A DNA stretch of 64,000 bases from Arthrobacter sp. MYb23 (GTDB taxonomy: Bacteria > Actinomycetota > Actinomycetes > Actinomycetales > Micrococcaceae). Position numbers and translations under genes: made by a program. The stretch lies in the NCBI RefSeq assembly GCF_002979775.1, contig NZ_PCPR01000001.1, positions 1 through 64,000 of the forward strand, given 5' to 3'. This document shows, piece by piece, positions 45,200-55,005 of the stretch (position 1 is the first letter of the stretch; each line of letters begins with the position of its first letter). The notes under the pieces were generated by a model. It worked only from the letters and a program-made list of their open reading frames with translations. It was not told the DNA's origin and ran no database searches.

Positions 45200-46444
45200 G
45201 TGCCATTGATCCGTCGTGTGGCCTTTCTGTCGCTCCACACCTCCCCCATGGAACAGCCCGGCGCGGGAGATGCCGGCGGAATGAACGTCTACGTCCGCGC
45301 CCTGGCCATGGCACTTGCTGAGTCCGGAGTGGAGGTGGAGATCTTCACGCGATCCACCAAAGCCGGCCAGCCCGCCGTCGAGCATCCGGGGCCCGGCGTC
45401 TGCGTTCACAACGTCATGGCAGGACCACGGCGCAAACTCCCCAAGGAAGAACTCCCGGCACTTCTGCACCACATGGTCGAAGAAATCGACAAGATCCGCC
45501 ACAAACAGCTCCACGGCCGCTACGACGCCATCCACTCCCATTACTGGGTTTCCGGCGTGGCGGGGCTCGAGTTGTCAGAACTCTGGGGTGTCCCCCTGAT
45601 CCACACCATGCACACCATGGCCAAGGTCAAAAACCTGGTCCTGGAGTCAGGTGAACGGCCGGAGCCGCGGCGCAGGGAAGACGGCGAACAACGGATTGTG
45701 GACGGTGCCTCCAGGCTGGTCGCCAACACTCCTGCCGAGGCGGAGGAATTGGTGTCGCACTACGGGGCGGAACTGGACAGGATCGATGTCGCTCCGCCCG
45801 GAGTGGACCTCAAGGTGTTCACGCCGTCATTCCGTCGGAAGTCCCGTTCTTTGCGGGGAGTCAGGCCGGACAGCTTTCATATCCTCTTTGCCGGCAGGAT
45901 CCAACGGCTCAAAGGTCCTCAAGTGTTCGTCAAAGCCGCCGGAATCCTCCGCAAACGCCGCCCGGACATAGATTTGGAAATGACCATACTGGGATCCCTC
46001 AGCGGGGCCAAGGACTTCAACCTCCAGCACATCATCGAAGAGGCCGGCTTGTCCGACGTCGTCACGCACCGGCCGCCTGTAGTGGCACCGGAGCTGGCCA
46101 GCTGGTTCCGTTCAGCAGATGTGGTGGTGATGCCCTCCTTCAGCGAGTCCTTCGGTTTGGTGGCGTTGGAAGCACAGGCGTGCGGCACTCCGGTGGTGGC
46201 CACCAACGTTGGTGGTCTTTCCCGCGCCATCTCCGACGGGCGGACGGGGATGCTGGTGGACGGACACGATCCCTCCGATTGGGCAGACGCCCTGGAGGAT
46301 CTTTACGACGACGTTCAAACGCGCGAGGACATGGGCCGGCTGGCAGCTACCCACGCCGAGTCCTTCGGATGGCAGCGCACCGCCGCCATCACCCTGGAAA
46401 GCTACCGGGAGGCCGTCGGTGGTCTGCTGGTCCCACGGCGCTGA
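45200..46444 (+). CDS. mshA: D-inositol-3-phosphate N-acetylglucosaminyltransferase
   Basis: 414 residues. First enzyme of mycothiol synthesis: joins UDP-GlcNAc to inositol-3-phosphate. GT-B fold with VAFLSLHTSPMEQPGAGDAG (about 7-26) followed by GMNVYVRALA, inositol-phosphate-binding YDAIHSHYWVSG, and donor-site MPSFSESFGLVALEAQACGT. GTG 45200 is set by GAGGAGGA six bases upstream; the longer reading adds seven residues. Inositol-3-phosphate is supplied by ino1 a few genes away. Confidence 0.95.
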   Translation: MPLIRRVAFLSLHTSPMEQPGAGDAGGMNVYVRALAMALAESGVEVEIFTRSTKAGQPAVEHPGPGVCVHNVMAGPRRKLPKEELPALLHHMVEEIDKIRHKQLHGRYDAIHSHYWVSGVAGLELSELWGVPLIHTMHTMAKVKNLVLESGERPEPRRREDGEQRIVDGASRLVANTPAEAEELVSHYGAELDRIDVAPPGVDLKVFTPSFRRKSRSLRGVRPDSFHILFAGRIQRLKGPQVFVKAAGILRKRRPDIDLEMTILGSLSGAKDFNLQHIIEEAGLSDVVTHRPPVVAPELASWFRSADVVVMPSFSESFGLVALEAQACGTPVVATNVGGLSRAISDGRTGMLVDGHDPSDWADALEDLYDDVQTREDMGRLAATHAESFGWQRTAAITLESYREAVGGLLVPRR

Positions 46445-46542
46445 GTTCAGCTCGTATACGCTCCCGGGCTGGTAGATTGTCGCGCACAGCGTAAGAACCC
46501 CAGCAGCAGCATCCCCGCTGCGGGCAGAGCCGAAGGACAACG

Positions 46543-48231
46543 ATGTCTGAAAACAAGGTCCTGAGTGATCTTGAGATTGCCCACCACGCCACCATGCTTC
46601 CTATTGAGGACATCGCCCAACGCGCCGGTATCCCTCTGGACGCCCTCGAGCTCTACGGGCCTTACAAAGCCAAGATCAATACCGCCAAACTGGTGCTGCC
46701 TCAGGGCAAGGCGCCCGGCAAGGTAGTGCTCGTCTCTGCCATGTCCCCCACCCCGGCCGGCGAAGGCAAATCAACTACCACCGTGGGACTCGCGGATTCC
46801 CTGGCCCGCGCCGGACACAACGTGATGATCGCCCTGCGCGAGCCCTCCCTGGGTCCCATCCTGGGCATGAAGGGGGGAGCCACGGGCGGCGGCTACTCCC
46901 AGGTGTTGCCCATGGACGACATCAACCTGCACTTCACGGGCGACTTCCACGCCATCACCTCGGCAAACAACGCCCTCATGGCCCTGGTGGACAATCACAT
47001 TTTTCAAGGCAACCAACTCGGCATCGACCCACGCCGCATGACGTTCAAACGCGTGCTGGACATGAACGACCGCGCTTTGCGCGAAGTCATCATCGGACTC
47101 GGCGGCCCCATGCAGGGAGTGCCCAGGCAAGACGGCTTCGACATCACCGTGGCCTCGGAAATCATGGCGGTCTTCTGTCTCGCCTCAGACCTTGACGATC
47201 TTCGGGACCGGCTGGGACGCATCACCTTCGGGTACACCTACGATCGCGCACCAGTCACGGTTTCGGACCTCGGAGTGGAGGGCGCGCTCACCATGCTCTT
47301 GAAGGACGCCATCAAGCCCAACCTCGTCCAAACCATCGCGGGGACCCCGGCTTTGGTCCATGGCGGCCCCTTCGCGAACATTGCGCACGGATGCAATTCG
47401 TTGATCGCCACCCGCACCGCCATGCAGCTTGCCGACGTCGTGGTCACCGAAGCCGGTTTCGGCGCTGACCTTGGTGCCGAGAAGTACATGGACATCAAGG
47501 CGCGCGTCGGCGAAGTGGCGCCATCCGCCGTCGTGGTGGTGGCCACCATCCGCGCGCTCAAGATGCAAGGCGGCGTTGCCAAGGAACATCTCAGCGAGCC
47601 CAACGTCGACGCCGTGGCAGCCGGCGTCGAGAACTTGAAAAGGCACTTGGGCAACGTGGCGAAGTTCGGCCTCTCCCCTGTTGTGTCCATCAACAAATTT
47701 GCAACGGACAGTCCCGAGGAACTGCAGTGGCTCCTCGCCTGGTGTGCCGCAGAAGGCGTGCAGGCGGCGGTTGCCGATGTTTGGGGGCGCGGGGGTGGAG
47801 GCGACGGCGGTGATGAGCTCGCCGCCAAGGTGGCCGCTGCGCTGGATGCGCCGGCCAACTTCCACCACCTGTACCCGCTGGAACTCAGTGTTGAGGACAA
47901 GATCCAGACGATTGCGCAGGAAATCTACGGGGCCGACGGCGTGGATTTCTCCGTCCCGGCACTCAAGCGTCTCGCCGAAATAGAGAAGAACGGGTGGTCA
48001 GAGTTCCCTGTCTGCATGGCCAAGACCCAGTATTCCTTCACCGACGATGCGTCCAGGCTTGGTGCGCCCAAGGGATTCCGGGTGCACGTCCGCGATCTGA
48101 TCCCCAAGACCGGAGCTGGTTTCATTGTTGCGCTGACCGGTGCGGTGATGACCATGCCCGGCCTCCCCAAGGAACCGGCCGCCATGCGCATGGACGTGGA
48201 CTCTGACGGCCAACCTACCGGCCTCTTCTAA
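46543..48231 (+). CDS. fhs: Formate-tetrahydrofolate ligase
   Basis: 562 residues, full length. ATP-dependent synthesis of 10-formyl-THF. P-loop [20 protein letters not shown] (about 68-87), [20 protein letters not shown] (about 100-119), and [23 protein letters not shown] precedes the ATG. Works in the same folate pool as 5-FCL near the start of the window. A 32-bp tandem repeat begins four bases after the stop. Confidence 0.96.
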   Translation: MSENKVLSDLEIAHHATMLPIEDIAQRAGIPLDALELYGPYKAKINTAKLVLPQGKAPGKVVLVSAMSPTPAGEGKSTTTVGLADSLARAGHNVMIALREPSLGPILGMKGGATGGGYSQVLPMDDINLHFTGDFHAITSANNALMALVDNHIFQGNQLGIDPRRMTFKRVLDMNDRALREVIIGLGGPMQGVPRQDGFDITVASEIMAVFCLASDLDDLRDRLGRITFGYTYDRAPVTVSDLGVEGALTMLLKDAIKPNLVQTIAGTPALVHGGPFANIAHGCNSLIATRTAMQLADVVVTEAGFGADLGAEKYMDIKARVGEVAPSAVVVVATIRALKMQGGVAKEHLSEPNVDAVAAGVENLKRHLGNVAKFGLSPVVSINKFATDSPEELQWLLAWCAAEGVQAAVADVWGRGGGGDGGDELAAKVAAALDAPANFHHLYPLELSVEDKIQTIAQEIYGADGVDFSVPALKRLAEIEKNGWSEFPVCMAKTQYSFTDDASRLGAPKGFRVHVRDLIPKTGAGFIVALTGAVMTMPGLPKEPAAMRMDVDSDGQPTGLF

Positions 48232-48234
48232 CCC

Positions 48235-48338
48235 TCTCTCACATCCCATACCCTTCAACCCGACCATCTCTCACATCCCCAGCCCTTCAACCCGACCATC
48301 TATCACATCCCAAGCCCTTCAACCCGACCATCTATCAC
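48235..48338. repeat. 32-bp tandem repeat, 3.25 copies
   Basis: Units start at 48235, 48267 and 48299, each beginning TCT(C/A)TCACATCCC and ending CTTCAACCCGACCA, with 2-3 differences between copies and a partial fourth copy TCTATCAC. They lie in the 223-base gap between the convergent fhs and ino1 genes; no gene is seen there. Confidence 0.85.
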
Positions 48339-48403
48339 TTTCTTGAGGAAAGGGAGAGAGGGTCGCGGTCAAGCCCGAGGGAACTGATAGAGCGTCCGGA
48401 TAC

Positions 48404-48441
48404 AGCAAACGCCCCCGCATCGGAAGACGGGGGCGTTTGCT
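48404..48441 (-). terminator. ino1 terminator hairpin
   Basis: AGCAAACGCCCCCG and CGGGGGCGTTTGCT form a perfect 14-bp stem with a ten-base loop, just past the ino1 stop. No U-tract; it may serve both convergent genes. Confidence 0.7.
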
Positions 48442-48454
48442 CTGATGGGGGTGT

Positions 48455-49540
48455 TTAGCGTTCGATGTCGCCGCGGATGAAGGCTTCAACCTTGTCGCGG
48501 GCGAGGTCATCGTTGAACTGCTCCGGCGGAGACTTCATGAAGTAGCTGGAAGCGGAGAGCAGCGGGCCGCCGATTCCGCGGTCCAGGCCGATCTTCGCAG
48601 CGCGAATAGCGTCAATGATCACGCCGGCGGAGTTCGGGGAGTCCCACACTTCGAGCTTGTACTCGAGCGAAACGGGGGCGTCACCAAAGTTGCGGCCCTC
48701 AAGTCGGACGAAGGCCCACTTGCGGTCATCGAGCCAAGCAACGTAGTCGGACGGTCCAATGTGGACGTCGTCGGCGTGCAGTTCTGCTTCCACGTTGGAG
48801 GTGACGGCCTGGGTCTTGGAGATCTTCTTGGACTCAAGACGGTCGCGTTCCAGCATGTTCTTGAAGTCCATGTTGCCGCCGACGTTGAGCTGGTATGTGC
48901 GGTCCAACGTCACACCACGGTCTTCGAACAGCTTGGCCATGACACGGTGCGTGATGGTGGCACCGATCTGGCTCTTGATGTCATCGCCCACAATCGGGAT
49001 CCCGGCTTCGGTGAACTTGTCAGCCCACTCTTTGGTGCCTGCGATGAAGACGGGCAGGGCGTTGACGAAGGCCACGCCTGCGTCAATGGCGCACTGGGCG
49101 TAGAACTTGGCGGCCTGGTCCGAACCAACGGGCAGGTAGCAAACCATGACGTCGGCCTTGGCTTCGCGGAGCGCGGCAACAATGTCAACAGCTTCTTCCG
49201 GAGCCTCCACGATCGTTTCGCGGTAGTACTTGCCGAGGCCGTCCAGGGTGTGGCCACGCTGGACAGTCACACCGGTGGCGGGAACGTCGGCGATCTTGAT
49301 GGTGTTGTTTTCGCTGGCACCGATGGCATCTGCGAGGTCAAGCCCAACCTTTTTGCCATCGACGTCGAAGGCAGCAACGAACTGGACGTCGTTGACGTGG
49401 TACTGGCCGAACTCGACGTGCATCAGACCCGGGATCGTGGCCTTAGGGTCAGCGTCGCGATAGTACTGAACTCCTTGGACCAGCGATGCAGCGCAGTTAC
49501 CTACGCCGACAATGGCAACACGAATCGGATGTGAAGACAC
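48455..49540 (-). CDS. ino1: Inositol-3-phosphate synthase (actinobacterial type)
   Basis: 361 residues. Converts glucose-6-phosphate to inositol-3-phosphate with [23 protein letters not shown] (about 7-26), then [35 protein letters not shown] and SKTQAVTS. The GTG start is supported by AAAAGGAG five bases upstream; upstream codons give an unlikely Cys/Arg/Trp-rich extension. It feeds MshA for mycothiol and inositol lipids. Confidence 0.95.
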   Translation of the reverse strand: MSSHPIRVAIVGVGNCAASLVQGVQYYRDADPKATIPGLMHVEFGQYHVNDVQFVAAFDVDGKKVGLDLADAIGASENNTIKIADVPATGVTVQRGHTLDGLGKYYRETIVEAPEEAVDIVAALREAKADVMVCYLPVGSDQAAKFYAQCAIDAGVAFVNALPVFIAGTKEWADKFTEAGIPIVGDDIKSQIGATITHRVMAKLFEDRGVTLDRTYQLNVGGNMDFKNMLERDRLESKKISKTQAVTSNVEAELHADDVHIGPSDYVAWLDDRKWAFVRLEGRNFGDAPVSLEYKLEVWDSPNSAGVIIDAIRAAKIGLDRGIGGPLLSASSYFMKSPPEQFNDDLARDKVEAFIRGDIER

Positions 49541-49649
49541 GGAACTCCTTTTGAGAAATAACCTCAGGTGCCAGGCGCATCCCTGACTGAGTCCAGGGCA
49601 CGGCTGATTGGCACGGCGCCATTCGGCGCACACTTGCATTGTAACCAAC

Positions 49650-49689
49650 ACAGCGGAGGCCGGTTTTGTTCCCTACCGGCCTCCGCTGT
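49650..49689 (-). terminator. Aldo/keto reductase gene terminator
   Basis: ACAGCGGAGGCCGGT and its exact complement form a 15-bp stem with a ten-base loop, 20 bases after the stop. Confidence 0.75.
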
Positions 49690-49708
49690 TTGTGTCAGTT
49701 CTTGAAGG

Positions 49709-50746
49709 CTACTTCTGCGCCCACCTGTTGATGTCGGATTCAACAGCGAATTCGTCAATCGCCGCCAGCTCTTCGGCGGTGAAGTTCAGGTTGTTGATCG
49801 CGCTGAGGGTGTCCTCCAGCTGGGCCACGCTGGAGGCACCAACCAGTGCGGAGGTCACGGGTGAACCCTTGGGCTGATCGCGCAGGATCCAGGCGATGGC
49901 CATCTGCGCGAGTGTCTGCCCACGCCCTTCGGCGATGGCGTTCAGGCCCCTGACCCGGTCCAGCTTTTCCTCGGTCAGCTGGGATCCAGACAGGAACCGT
50001 TCCTTGGCTGCCCGGGAGTCTGCCGGTACACCGTTGAGGTAGCGGTTGGTGAGCATGCCCTGCGCCAGCGGTGAGAAGGCGATGGAACCGGCACCCACCT
50101 GATCCAATGCCTCGTAAAGGTTGGGTGAGCCGTTCTCCGTCCACCGGTTCAGCATGGAGTAGCTGGGCTGGTGGATGAGCAACGGGGTGCCGAGTTCCTT
50201 CAGGATCCGGGCGGCTTCGAGCGTCTGCTCCGGGGTGTAAGACGAGATGCCCGCGTACAGTGCCTTGCCGGACCGGACCGCGTAGTCCAGTGCGCCCATG
50301 GTCTCTTCCATCGGCGTCTCGGGGTCAGGACGGTGGCTGTAGAAAATGTCCACATAGTCCAGGCCCATGCGTTCCAGGGACTGATCCAGGCTGGAGATCA
50401 GGTATTTACGGGATCCCCACTCGCCATAGGGGCCCGGCCACATGTAGTAACCAGCCTTGGTGGAGATGACCAGTTCGTCACGGTAGGGCTTGAAGTCGTC
50501 CTTCAGGTGTCGCCCGAAGTTGGTCTCGGCCGAGCCATCCGGCGGTCCGTAGTTGTTGGCGAGGTCAAAGTGGTTGACACCGAGATCAAATGCACGGCGC
50601 AGGATGGCACGCTGTTCGTCAAAGCGCTTGTCATCGCCGAAGTTGTGCCAAAGGCCCATGGAGATGGCCGGGAGTTTGAGTCCGCTGCGTCCGACGCGGC
50701 GGTAGGGCATGGTTTCGTAGCGGTTTTCCGCAGCCGAATAAGTCAT
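49709..50746 (-). CDS. Aldo/keto reductase, YghZ/L-glyceraldehyde-3-phosphate reductase type
   Basis: 345 residues. YRRVGRSGLKLPAISMGLWH at the N-terminus, catalytic Tyr in HFDLANNYGPPDGSAE, Lys in VISTKAGYYMWPGPYGEWGS, and the NADP-binding LVGASSVAQLEDTL at the end. The GPYGEWGSRKY insert is typical of the YghZ subgroup, which detoxifies methylglyoxal and L-glyceraldehyde-3-phosphate. Start taken at the second Met (ATG 50746) because of AGGATGG upstream; 50755 is possible. Confidence 0.9.
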   Translation of the reverse strand: MTYSAAENRYETMPYRRVGRSGLKLPAISMGLWHNFGDDKRFDEQRAILRRAFDLGVNHFDLANNYGPPDGSAETNFGRHLKDDFKPYRDELVISTKAGYYMWPGPYGEWGSRKYLISSLDQSLERMGLDYVDIFYSHRPDPETPMEETMGALDYAVRSGKALYAGISSYTPEQTLEAARILKELGTPLLIHQPSYSMLNRWTENGSPNLYEALDQVGAGSIAFSPLAQGMLTNRYLNGVPADSRAAKERFLSGSQLTEEKLDRVRGLNAIAEGRGQTLAQMAIAWILRDQPKGSPVTSALVGASSVAQLEDTLSAINNLNFTAEELAAIDEFAVESDINRWAQK

Positions 50747-50771
50747 ACGTACCATCCTGCCACTGCAGAAA

Positions 50772-50815
50772 CAGAGGTGACGGCGCCGTCCGCTATGTGG
50801 GCGCCGTCACCTCTG
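50772..50815 (-). terminator. treZ terminator hairpin
   Basis: CAGAGGTGACGGCGCC and its complement form a 16-bp stem with a 12-base loop between the treZ stop and the aldo/keto reductase start. Confidence 0.75.
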
Positions 50816-50828
50816 CTCTGCCGTGGAC

Positions 50829-52601
50829 TTAGTGAACGCGCACGACGGCGGCGCTACCGCCGGGAAGTGTCAGCGTCCCGTCTTCAAGGGCTGCTTCATC
50901 GTCAGTGGCCAGCATCACGGAGCCACTTAAGGGCGTGCCCAGAGTTTCGTTTCCGAAGTTGCACACCACCCTGACGGTGCCGCGGGAGAACTGCAGCCAG
51001 TGTTCGTCGTCGTCGAACTCAACGGATGTCCCGCCGAAGCCGCCGTCCACCAACTCCGGAGTATTACGGCGCAGCTGTGCCAAATCCCTGTACAGCTGCA
51101 GCAAGCGTGCGTGCTCCCCCTCCCCGGCTTCGTCCCACCTGAGCTTGGAGCGCTGGAATGTCTCGGGATCCTGCGGATCGGGAACAACCGCGGGGTCCCA
51201 TCCCATGCGTTCGAACTCTTTGATACGCCCTTCGGCGGTAGCTTTACCCAGCTCAGGTTCGGGGTGGGAGGTGAAAAACTGCCACGGGGTGGACGCCGCA
51301 AACTCCTCACCCATGAACAACATGGGCGTGAAGGGGGACGTCATGGTCAGCACAGCGCCGATGGCCAGCTTTCCGTACGACAACGACGCGGTAAGGCGGT
51401 CCCCTGTGGCCCGGTTCCCGATTTGGTCGTGGTTCTGCAAGCAGACAACAAGCGCGGAAGGGTGGGCAAGATCGTGGCGGATAGGCCGTCCATGATGCCG
51501 GCCCCTGAAGCTGGAGTAACTGCCATCATGAAGGAATCCATGTTCCAGGACCTTCGCAAGGACTGCGAGCGAGTCAAAGTCTGAGTAGTAGCCGGTGGTT
51601 TCCCCGCTGAGGTTGACGTGCACAGCGTGGTGGAAGTCGTCGCTCCATTGGCCCGCCAAGCCATAGCCGTTGTCTTTGCGTGGGTAAATGAGCCGCGGGT
51701 TGTTCAGATCCGATTCTGCAATCAGCGTCCTGGGTATCCCCGTTGCCTCCTCTACCTCATCTCCCAGCGCCCCGAACTCCTCGAGGATGTGCACGGCACG
51801 CTCGTCACGCAACGCATGCACAGCATCCAGACGGAGTCCGTCCACATGGTAATCCCGGAGCCACATCGCTGCGTTCTCCAGGATGTAGCGGCGAACATCG
51901 TCCGAGCCTGGGCCGTCAAGATTTACAGAATCACCCCAGGTGTTGCCCTCCCCCGACTTCAGGTAGGGGCCGAACTTCGGCAGATAGTTACCGCTTGGCC
52001 CGAGGTGGTTATAGACAACGTCCTGGATGACGCCCAAGCCCGCAGCGTGCGCCGCATCCACAAAGCGCTGATAGGCGGCGGGGCCACCATAAGGCTCGTG
52101 CACGGCATACCAAAGGACGCCGTCGTAGCCCCAATTGTGAACACCGTTGAATCCGTTGACCGGGAGCAACTCTATGAAGTCGACGCCGAGGTCCGCCAGG
52201 TAATCCAGTTTTCCTGCGGCGGCATCCAGCGTGCCCTCCGGAGTGAAGGTGCCCAGATGCAGTTCATAGATGACCGAACCCTTGAGGCTCCGCCCCTTCC
52301 ATTCGTTGTCCTTCCACTCGTGGGCGGAAGGATCGAAAGTGGCGGACAATGCGTGGACCCCGTCTGGCTGCCTCCGCGAGCGCGGATCGGGAAACGGTCC
52401 CTCGCCGTCAACGATGTAGCCGTACCGCACCCCGTCGGTCTCCTGCGTGGCCACATCAGCCGGCGCCCGCCACCATCCGGACGCGGCGCCGTCGTGATGC
52501 TTCTCCATGGCGTACTCGTGGCCTCCGGCGAGCAACCGAACCGAATCCGCATTCGGAGCCCAGAGGTCGTAAAGATTCTTTCCAGCAGCGTGCTCCAGCA
52601 T
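50829..52601 (-). CDS. treZ: Malto-oligosyltrehalose trehalohydrolase
   Basis: 590 residues. Releases trehalose from maltooligosyltrehalose made by TreY. N-terminal beta domain ([15 protein letters not shown]), then a GH13 barrel: [14 protein letters not shown], nucleophile Asp in [12 protein letters not shown], acid/base Glu in [10 protein letters not shown], and [13 protein letters not shown]. The second ATG of a pair is used for its distance from AGGGGAG. Last gene of treX-treY-treZ; a 13-bp hairpin sits in the gap after treY. Confidence 0.95.
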   Translation of the reverse strand: MLEHAAGKNLYDLWAPNADSVRLLAGGHEYAMEKHHDGAASGWWRAPADVATQETDGVRYGYIVDGEGPFPDPRSRRQPDGVHALSATFDPSAHEWKDNEWKGRSLKGSVIYELHLGTFTPEGTLDAAAGKLDYLADLGVDFIELLPVNGFNGVHNWGYDGVLWYAVHEPYGGPAAYQRFVDAAHAAGLGVIQDVVYNHLGPSGNYLPKFGPYLKSGEGNTWGDSVNLDGPGSDDVRRYILENAAMWLRDYHVDGLRLDAVHALRDERAVHILEEFGALGDEVEEATGIPRTLIAESDLNNPRLIYPRKDNGYGLAGQWSDDFHHAVHVNLSGETTGYYSDFDSLAVLAKVLEHGFLHDGSYSSFRGRHHGRPIRHDLAHPSALVVCLQNHDQIGNRATGDRLTASLSYGKLAIGAVLTMTSPFTPMLFMGEEFAASTPWQFFTSHPEPELGKATAEGRIKEFERMGWDPAVVPDPQDPETFQRSKLRWDEAGEGEHARLLQLYRDLAQLRRNTPELVDGGFGGTSVEFDDDEHWLQFSRGTVRVVCNFGNETLGTPLSGSVMLATDDEAALEDGTLTLPGGSAAVVRVH

Positions 52602-52649
52602 CATGCTCCCCTGTACGTGTTTCAAGCGTGCTTTGCAATGACGGGTGTT

Positions 52650-52686
52650 GACGGTGCGATCAGCGTGAAACGGTGATCGCACCGTC
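52650..52686 (-). terminator. Intercistronic hairpin between treY and treZ
   Basis: GACGGTGCGATCA and TGATCGCACCGTC form a perfect 13-bp stem with an 11-base loop. It lies between the treY stop and the treZ start. No U-tract. It could attenuate treZ or stabilise the upstream mRNA. Confidence 0.6.
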
Positions 52687-52692
52687 CGGAAA

Positions 52693-55005
52693 TTAGTCCG
52701 TTGGAACCAGCAAGGCCACCGGGTAGTGCTCCAGCAAGGTGGCCAGAGGGACGGTGCCTGCCTCATAGCTGGCCCCGGTGAGTTCGTCCCGGCAGTTCAC
52801 CGTCAAGTCAATGGCCGTGTCCCGCCAGCCGCCTTCCCTGGCCAGCCGTTTGGGCAGGCGGGTGGCAACGGTGAGAGCTCCCCGACGTTCGGCTCCGCGG
52901 TCGAAGGCCACCACGTGGCCCGCTGCAGCGCCTTGGGCCGCCACCGGAAGGTAACCGGCGAACAGCTCCGGCCTGTCACGGCGAAGCCTCAGTGCGCGGG
53001 AAACCACCAGAAGTTTGGCGGCATCATCGGTGAATGCGGGCTTGCCACCGCCATCCAACTCTTCCAGAGCGGCGATCCGGGCCTTGAAATCCACGGGCCG
53101 CCGGTTGTCGGGGTCGGTCAGTGAACCGTCCCTGAATTCGGTCCCCTGATACACGTCAGGAACTCCTGGCATGGTCAGCTGGATCAGCTTGGCGGATAGC
53201 GAGTTGGAGGTTCCATATGGTTCGAGCTCGTTGACGAAGTTCGTCAGTGCGGCTCCTACCTCCGGTACGTCGAAAACGGCGTCGACGGCGGCAGCCAACT
53301 GGTGCTCGAAATCCTGGTTGGGATCGGTCCAGTTGGTGGAGTTGCCGGCCTCCCGTGCCGCTTTCAAGGCGTAGGACTGCAACCGCTGGCGATCTGCCGG
53401 CCACGCGCCTGCGATCGATTGCCACACCAAGGCGGAGAGGGGGCCGTCGGGGATGGGAGCGAGCTCGTGGACGATGCCGAGGAAAAGCTCCCATTCCGGT
53501 ACTGCCTCGGAGATCACGGAGATTCTTGCCCTGGCATCCTCGCTCCGTTTGGTGTCGTGGGTGCTCAGCGTCGTCATGGAAAGCGGCAAAAGCTGTTGCC
53601 GCCGCGCCATGCGCTCATGGAAGACATTGCCGGGGATGGAGAATTCCGTGGGATCGGCGCCCACTTCCGTCAGTGACCCCAGACGGGTGTAGCGGAAGAA
53701 TGCGGTGTCCTCCACACCCTTGGCCATCACCATGCCGGACGTCTGCTGAAAACGCCGGGCCAGAAGACTCGACTCATCCAGCAAGAGCGGCTGAAGGTGG
53801 CTCAGGACAGTTGCCAGGTCAGGGCGCTGCCTGGCGGCGTTCTCCACGGACTCCGTCAGGGTTTTCCCGCCATAGGGCAGGTACGTCCTGTAGATGGGGA
53901 AGCAGCAAATGACCTCAGCCAGGGCATCGGCTACCTTGGCGAAAGGCAGCTCCAAGGATTCAGGCACGAGGCGGGCCAGGCGCAGGACTTCCGAGCGCAG
54001 GATCCCATCGGCGATCCGGCGCTTGGTCCCATGAATCATGGCCTCGTAATCCGCGGGCGCGTCTGCATTCCGGAGACGGGCATCAAGGGAGTTCAGGTAC
54101 TCCTCCGCCGTCGGGTCCACCAATAGACGGTCGACGTCAGCCAAGGCGTCGTATCCCGTGGTCCCTTCGCACTCGAAGTTCTCCGGCAACTGCTCCCCCG
54201 GCTCCAGGATCTTCTCCACCAGCAGGTAGGCGCCTCCAGTAGCTTCGCGCAGCCTTGCGAGGTAGCCCTCAGGATCGGCGAGCCCATCCGGGTGGTCGAT
54301 TCTCAGCCCGTCCACCAAGTCTTCACGGAACCAACGGACTACCTCTGCGTGGGACTCATCAAAGACCCAGGGAACTTCCACGCGAACTCCGGCCAGGGTG
54401 TTCACTGCGAAGAACCGGCGGTAGTTCAGGTCGGCATCCGCCCGGCGCCAGCCAACCAGCTCATAGTGCTGCCGTGCATGGACTTCGCGTGGGCTCTCCC
54501 CGGGGGTGTAGGTGCCCTCGGCCAGCGGAAAACTGTGATCGTAGTACCGTAGTTCGTCGTCCACGATCTTCAGTTCGTCCAGGTCGTCGTCACTTCCCAA
54601 GACCGGGATGCGGATCTTTCCCCCGCCAAAGTCCCAGTCGACATCGAAAGCTTCGGCATACTTTGAGCCGCGGCCTTCCTTGAGGAGCTGCCACCACCAG
54701 AGGTTCTGCTTGGGCGACGCTACGCCCATGTGATTGGGCACGATGTCAGCCAGAATGCCCAGGCCCTTGTCCTTAGCAGCACGGGACAGCGCAGCAAGCC
54801 CCTCCGGGCCTCCGCGGGAGGGATCAACAGTTGAAGGATCGGTCACGTCATAGCCGTGGTCCGAACCCTTTTCTGCAGTCAGGATGGGTGAGACGTAGAC
54901 CCAATCGATTCCCAGGGATTGCAAGTATCCGGTGAGCTCAGCCGCGTCCTGCAACGTGAAGCTCGGGCGAATCTGGAGCCGATACGTTGAGACAGGCGTC
55001 CTCAT
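52693..55005 (-). CDS. treY: Malto-oligosyltrehalose synthase
   Basis: 770 residues. Turns the reducing end of a maltooligosaccharide into trehalose. [20 protein letters not shown] at the start, [28 protein letters not shown], nucleophile Asp in [12 protein letters not shown], Glu in [12 protein letters not shown] and [14 protein letters not shown]. Start ATG overlaps the treX stop by four bases, so the pair is coupled. Confidence 0.96.
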   Translation of the reverse strand: MRTPVSTYRLQIRPSFTLQDAAELTGYLQSLGIDWVYVSPILTAEKGSDHGYDVTDPSTVDPSRGGPEGLAALSRAAKDKGLGILADIVPNHMGVASPKQNLWWWQLLKEGRGSKYAEAFDVDWDFGGGKIRIPVLGSDDDLDELKIVDDELRYYDHSFPLAEGTYTPGESPREVHARQHYELVGWRRADADLNYRRFFAVNTLAGVRVEVPWVFDESHAEVVRWFREDLVDGLRIDHPDGLADPEGYLARLREATGGAYLLVEKILEPGEQLPENFECEGTTGYDALADVDRLLVDPTAEEYLNSLDARLRNADAPADYEAMIHGTKRRIADGILRSEVLRLARLVPESLELPFAKVADALAEVICCFPIYRTYLPYGGKTLTESVENAARQRPDLATVLSHLQPLLLDESSLLARRFQQTSGMVMAKGVEDTAFFRYTRLGSLTEVGADPTEFSIPGNVFHERMARRQQLLPLSMTTLSTHDTKRSEDARARISVISEAVPEWELFLGIVHELAPIPDGPLSALVWQSIAGAWPADRQRLQSYALKAAREAGNSTNWTDPNQDFEHQLAAAVDAVFDVPEVGAALTNFVNELEPYGTSNSLSAKLIQLTMPGVPDVYQGTEFRDGSLTDPDNRRPVDFKARIAALEELDGGGKPAFTDDAAKLLVVSRALRLRRDRPELFAGYLPVAAQGAAAGHVVAFDRGAERRGALTVATRLPKRLAREGGWRDTAIDLTVNCRDELTGASYEAGTVPLATLLEHYPVALLVPTD

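Noticed and set aside
44570..45541. 323-residue version of the GNAT protein
   Set aside because: The extra part is antisense to mshA; the GNAT fold begins near the GTG at 45079.
48235..48338. CRISPR array
   Set aside because: Units are contiguous with no unique spacers and no cas genes are present; it is a simple tandem repeat.
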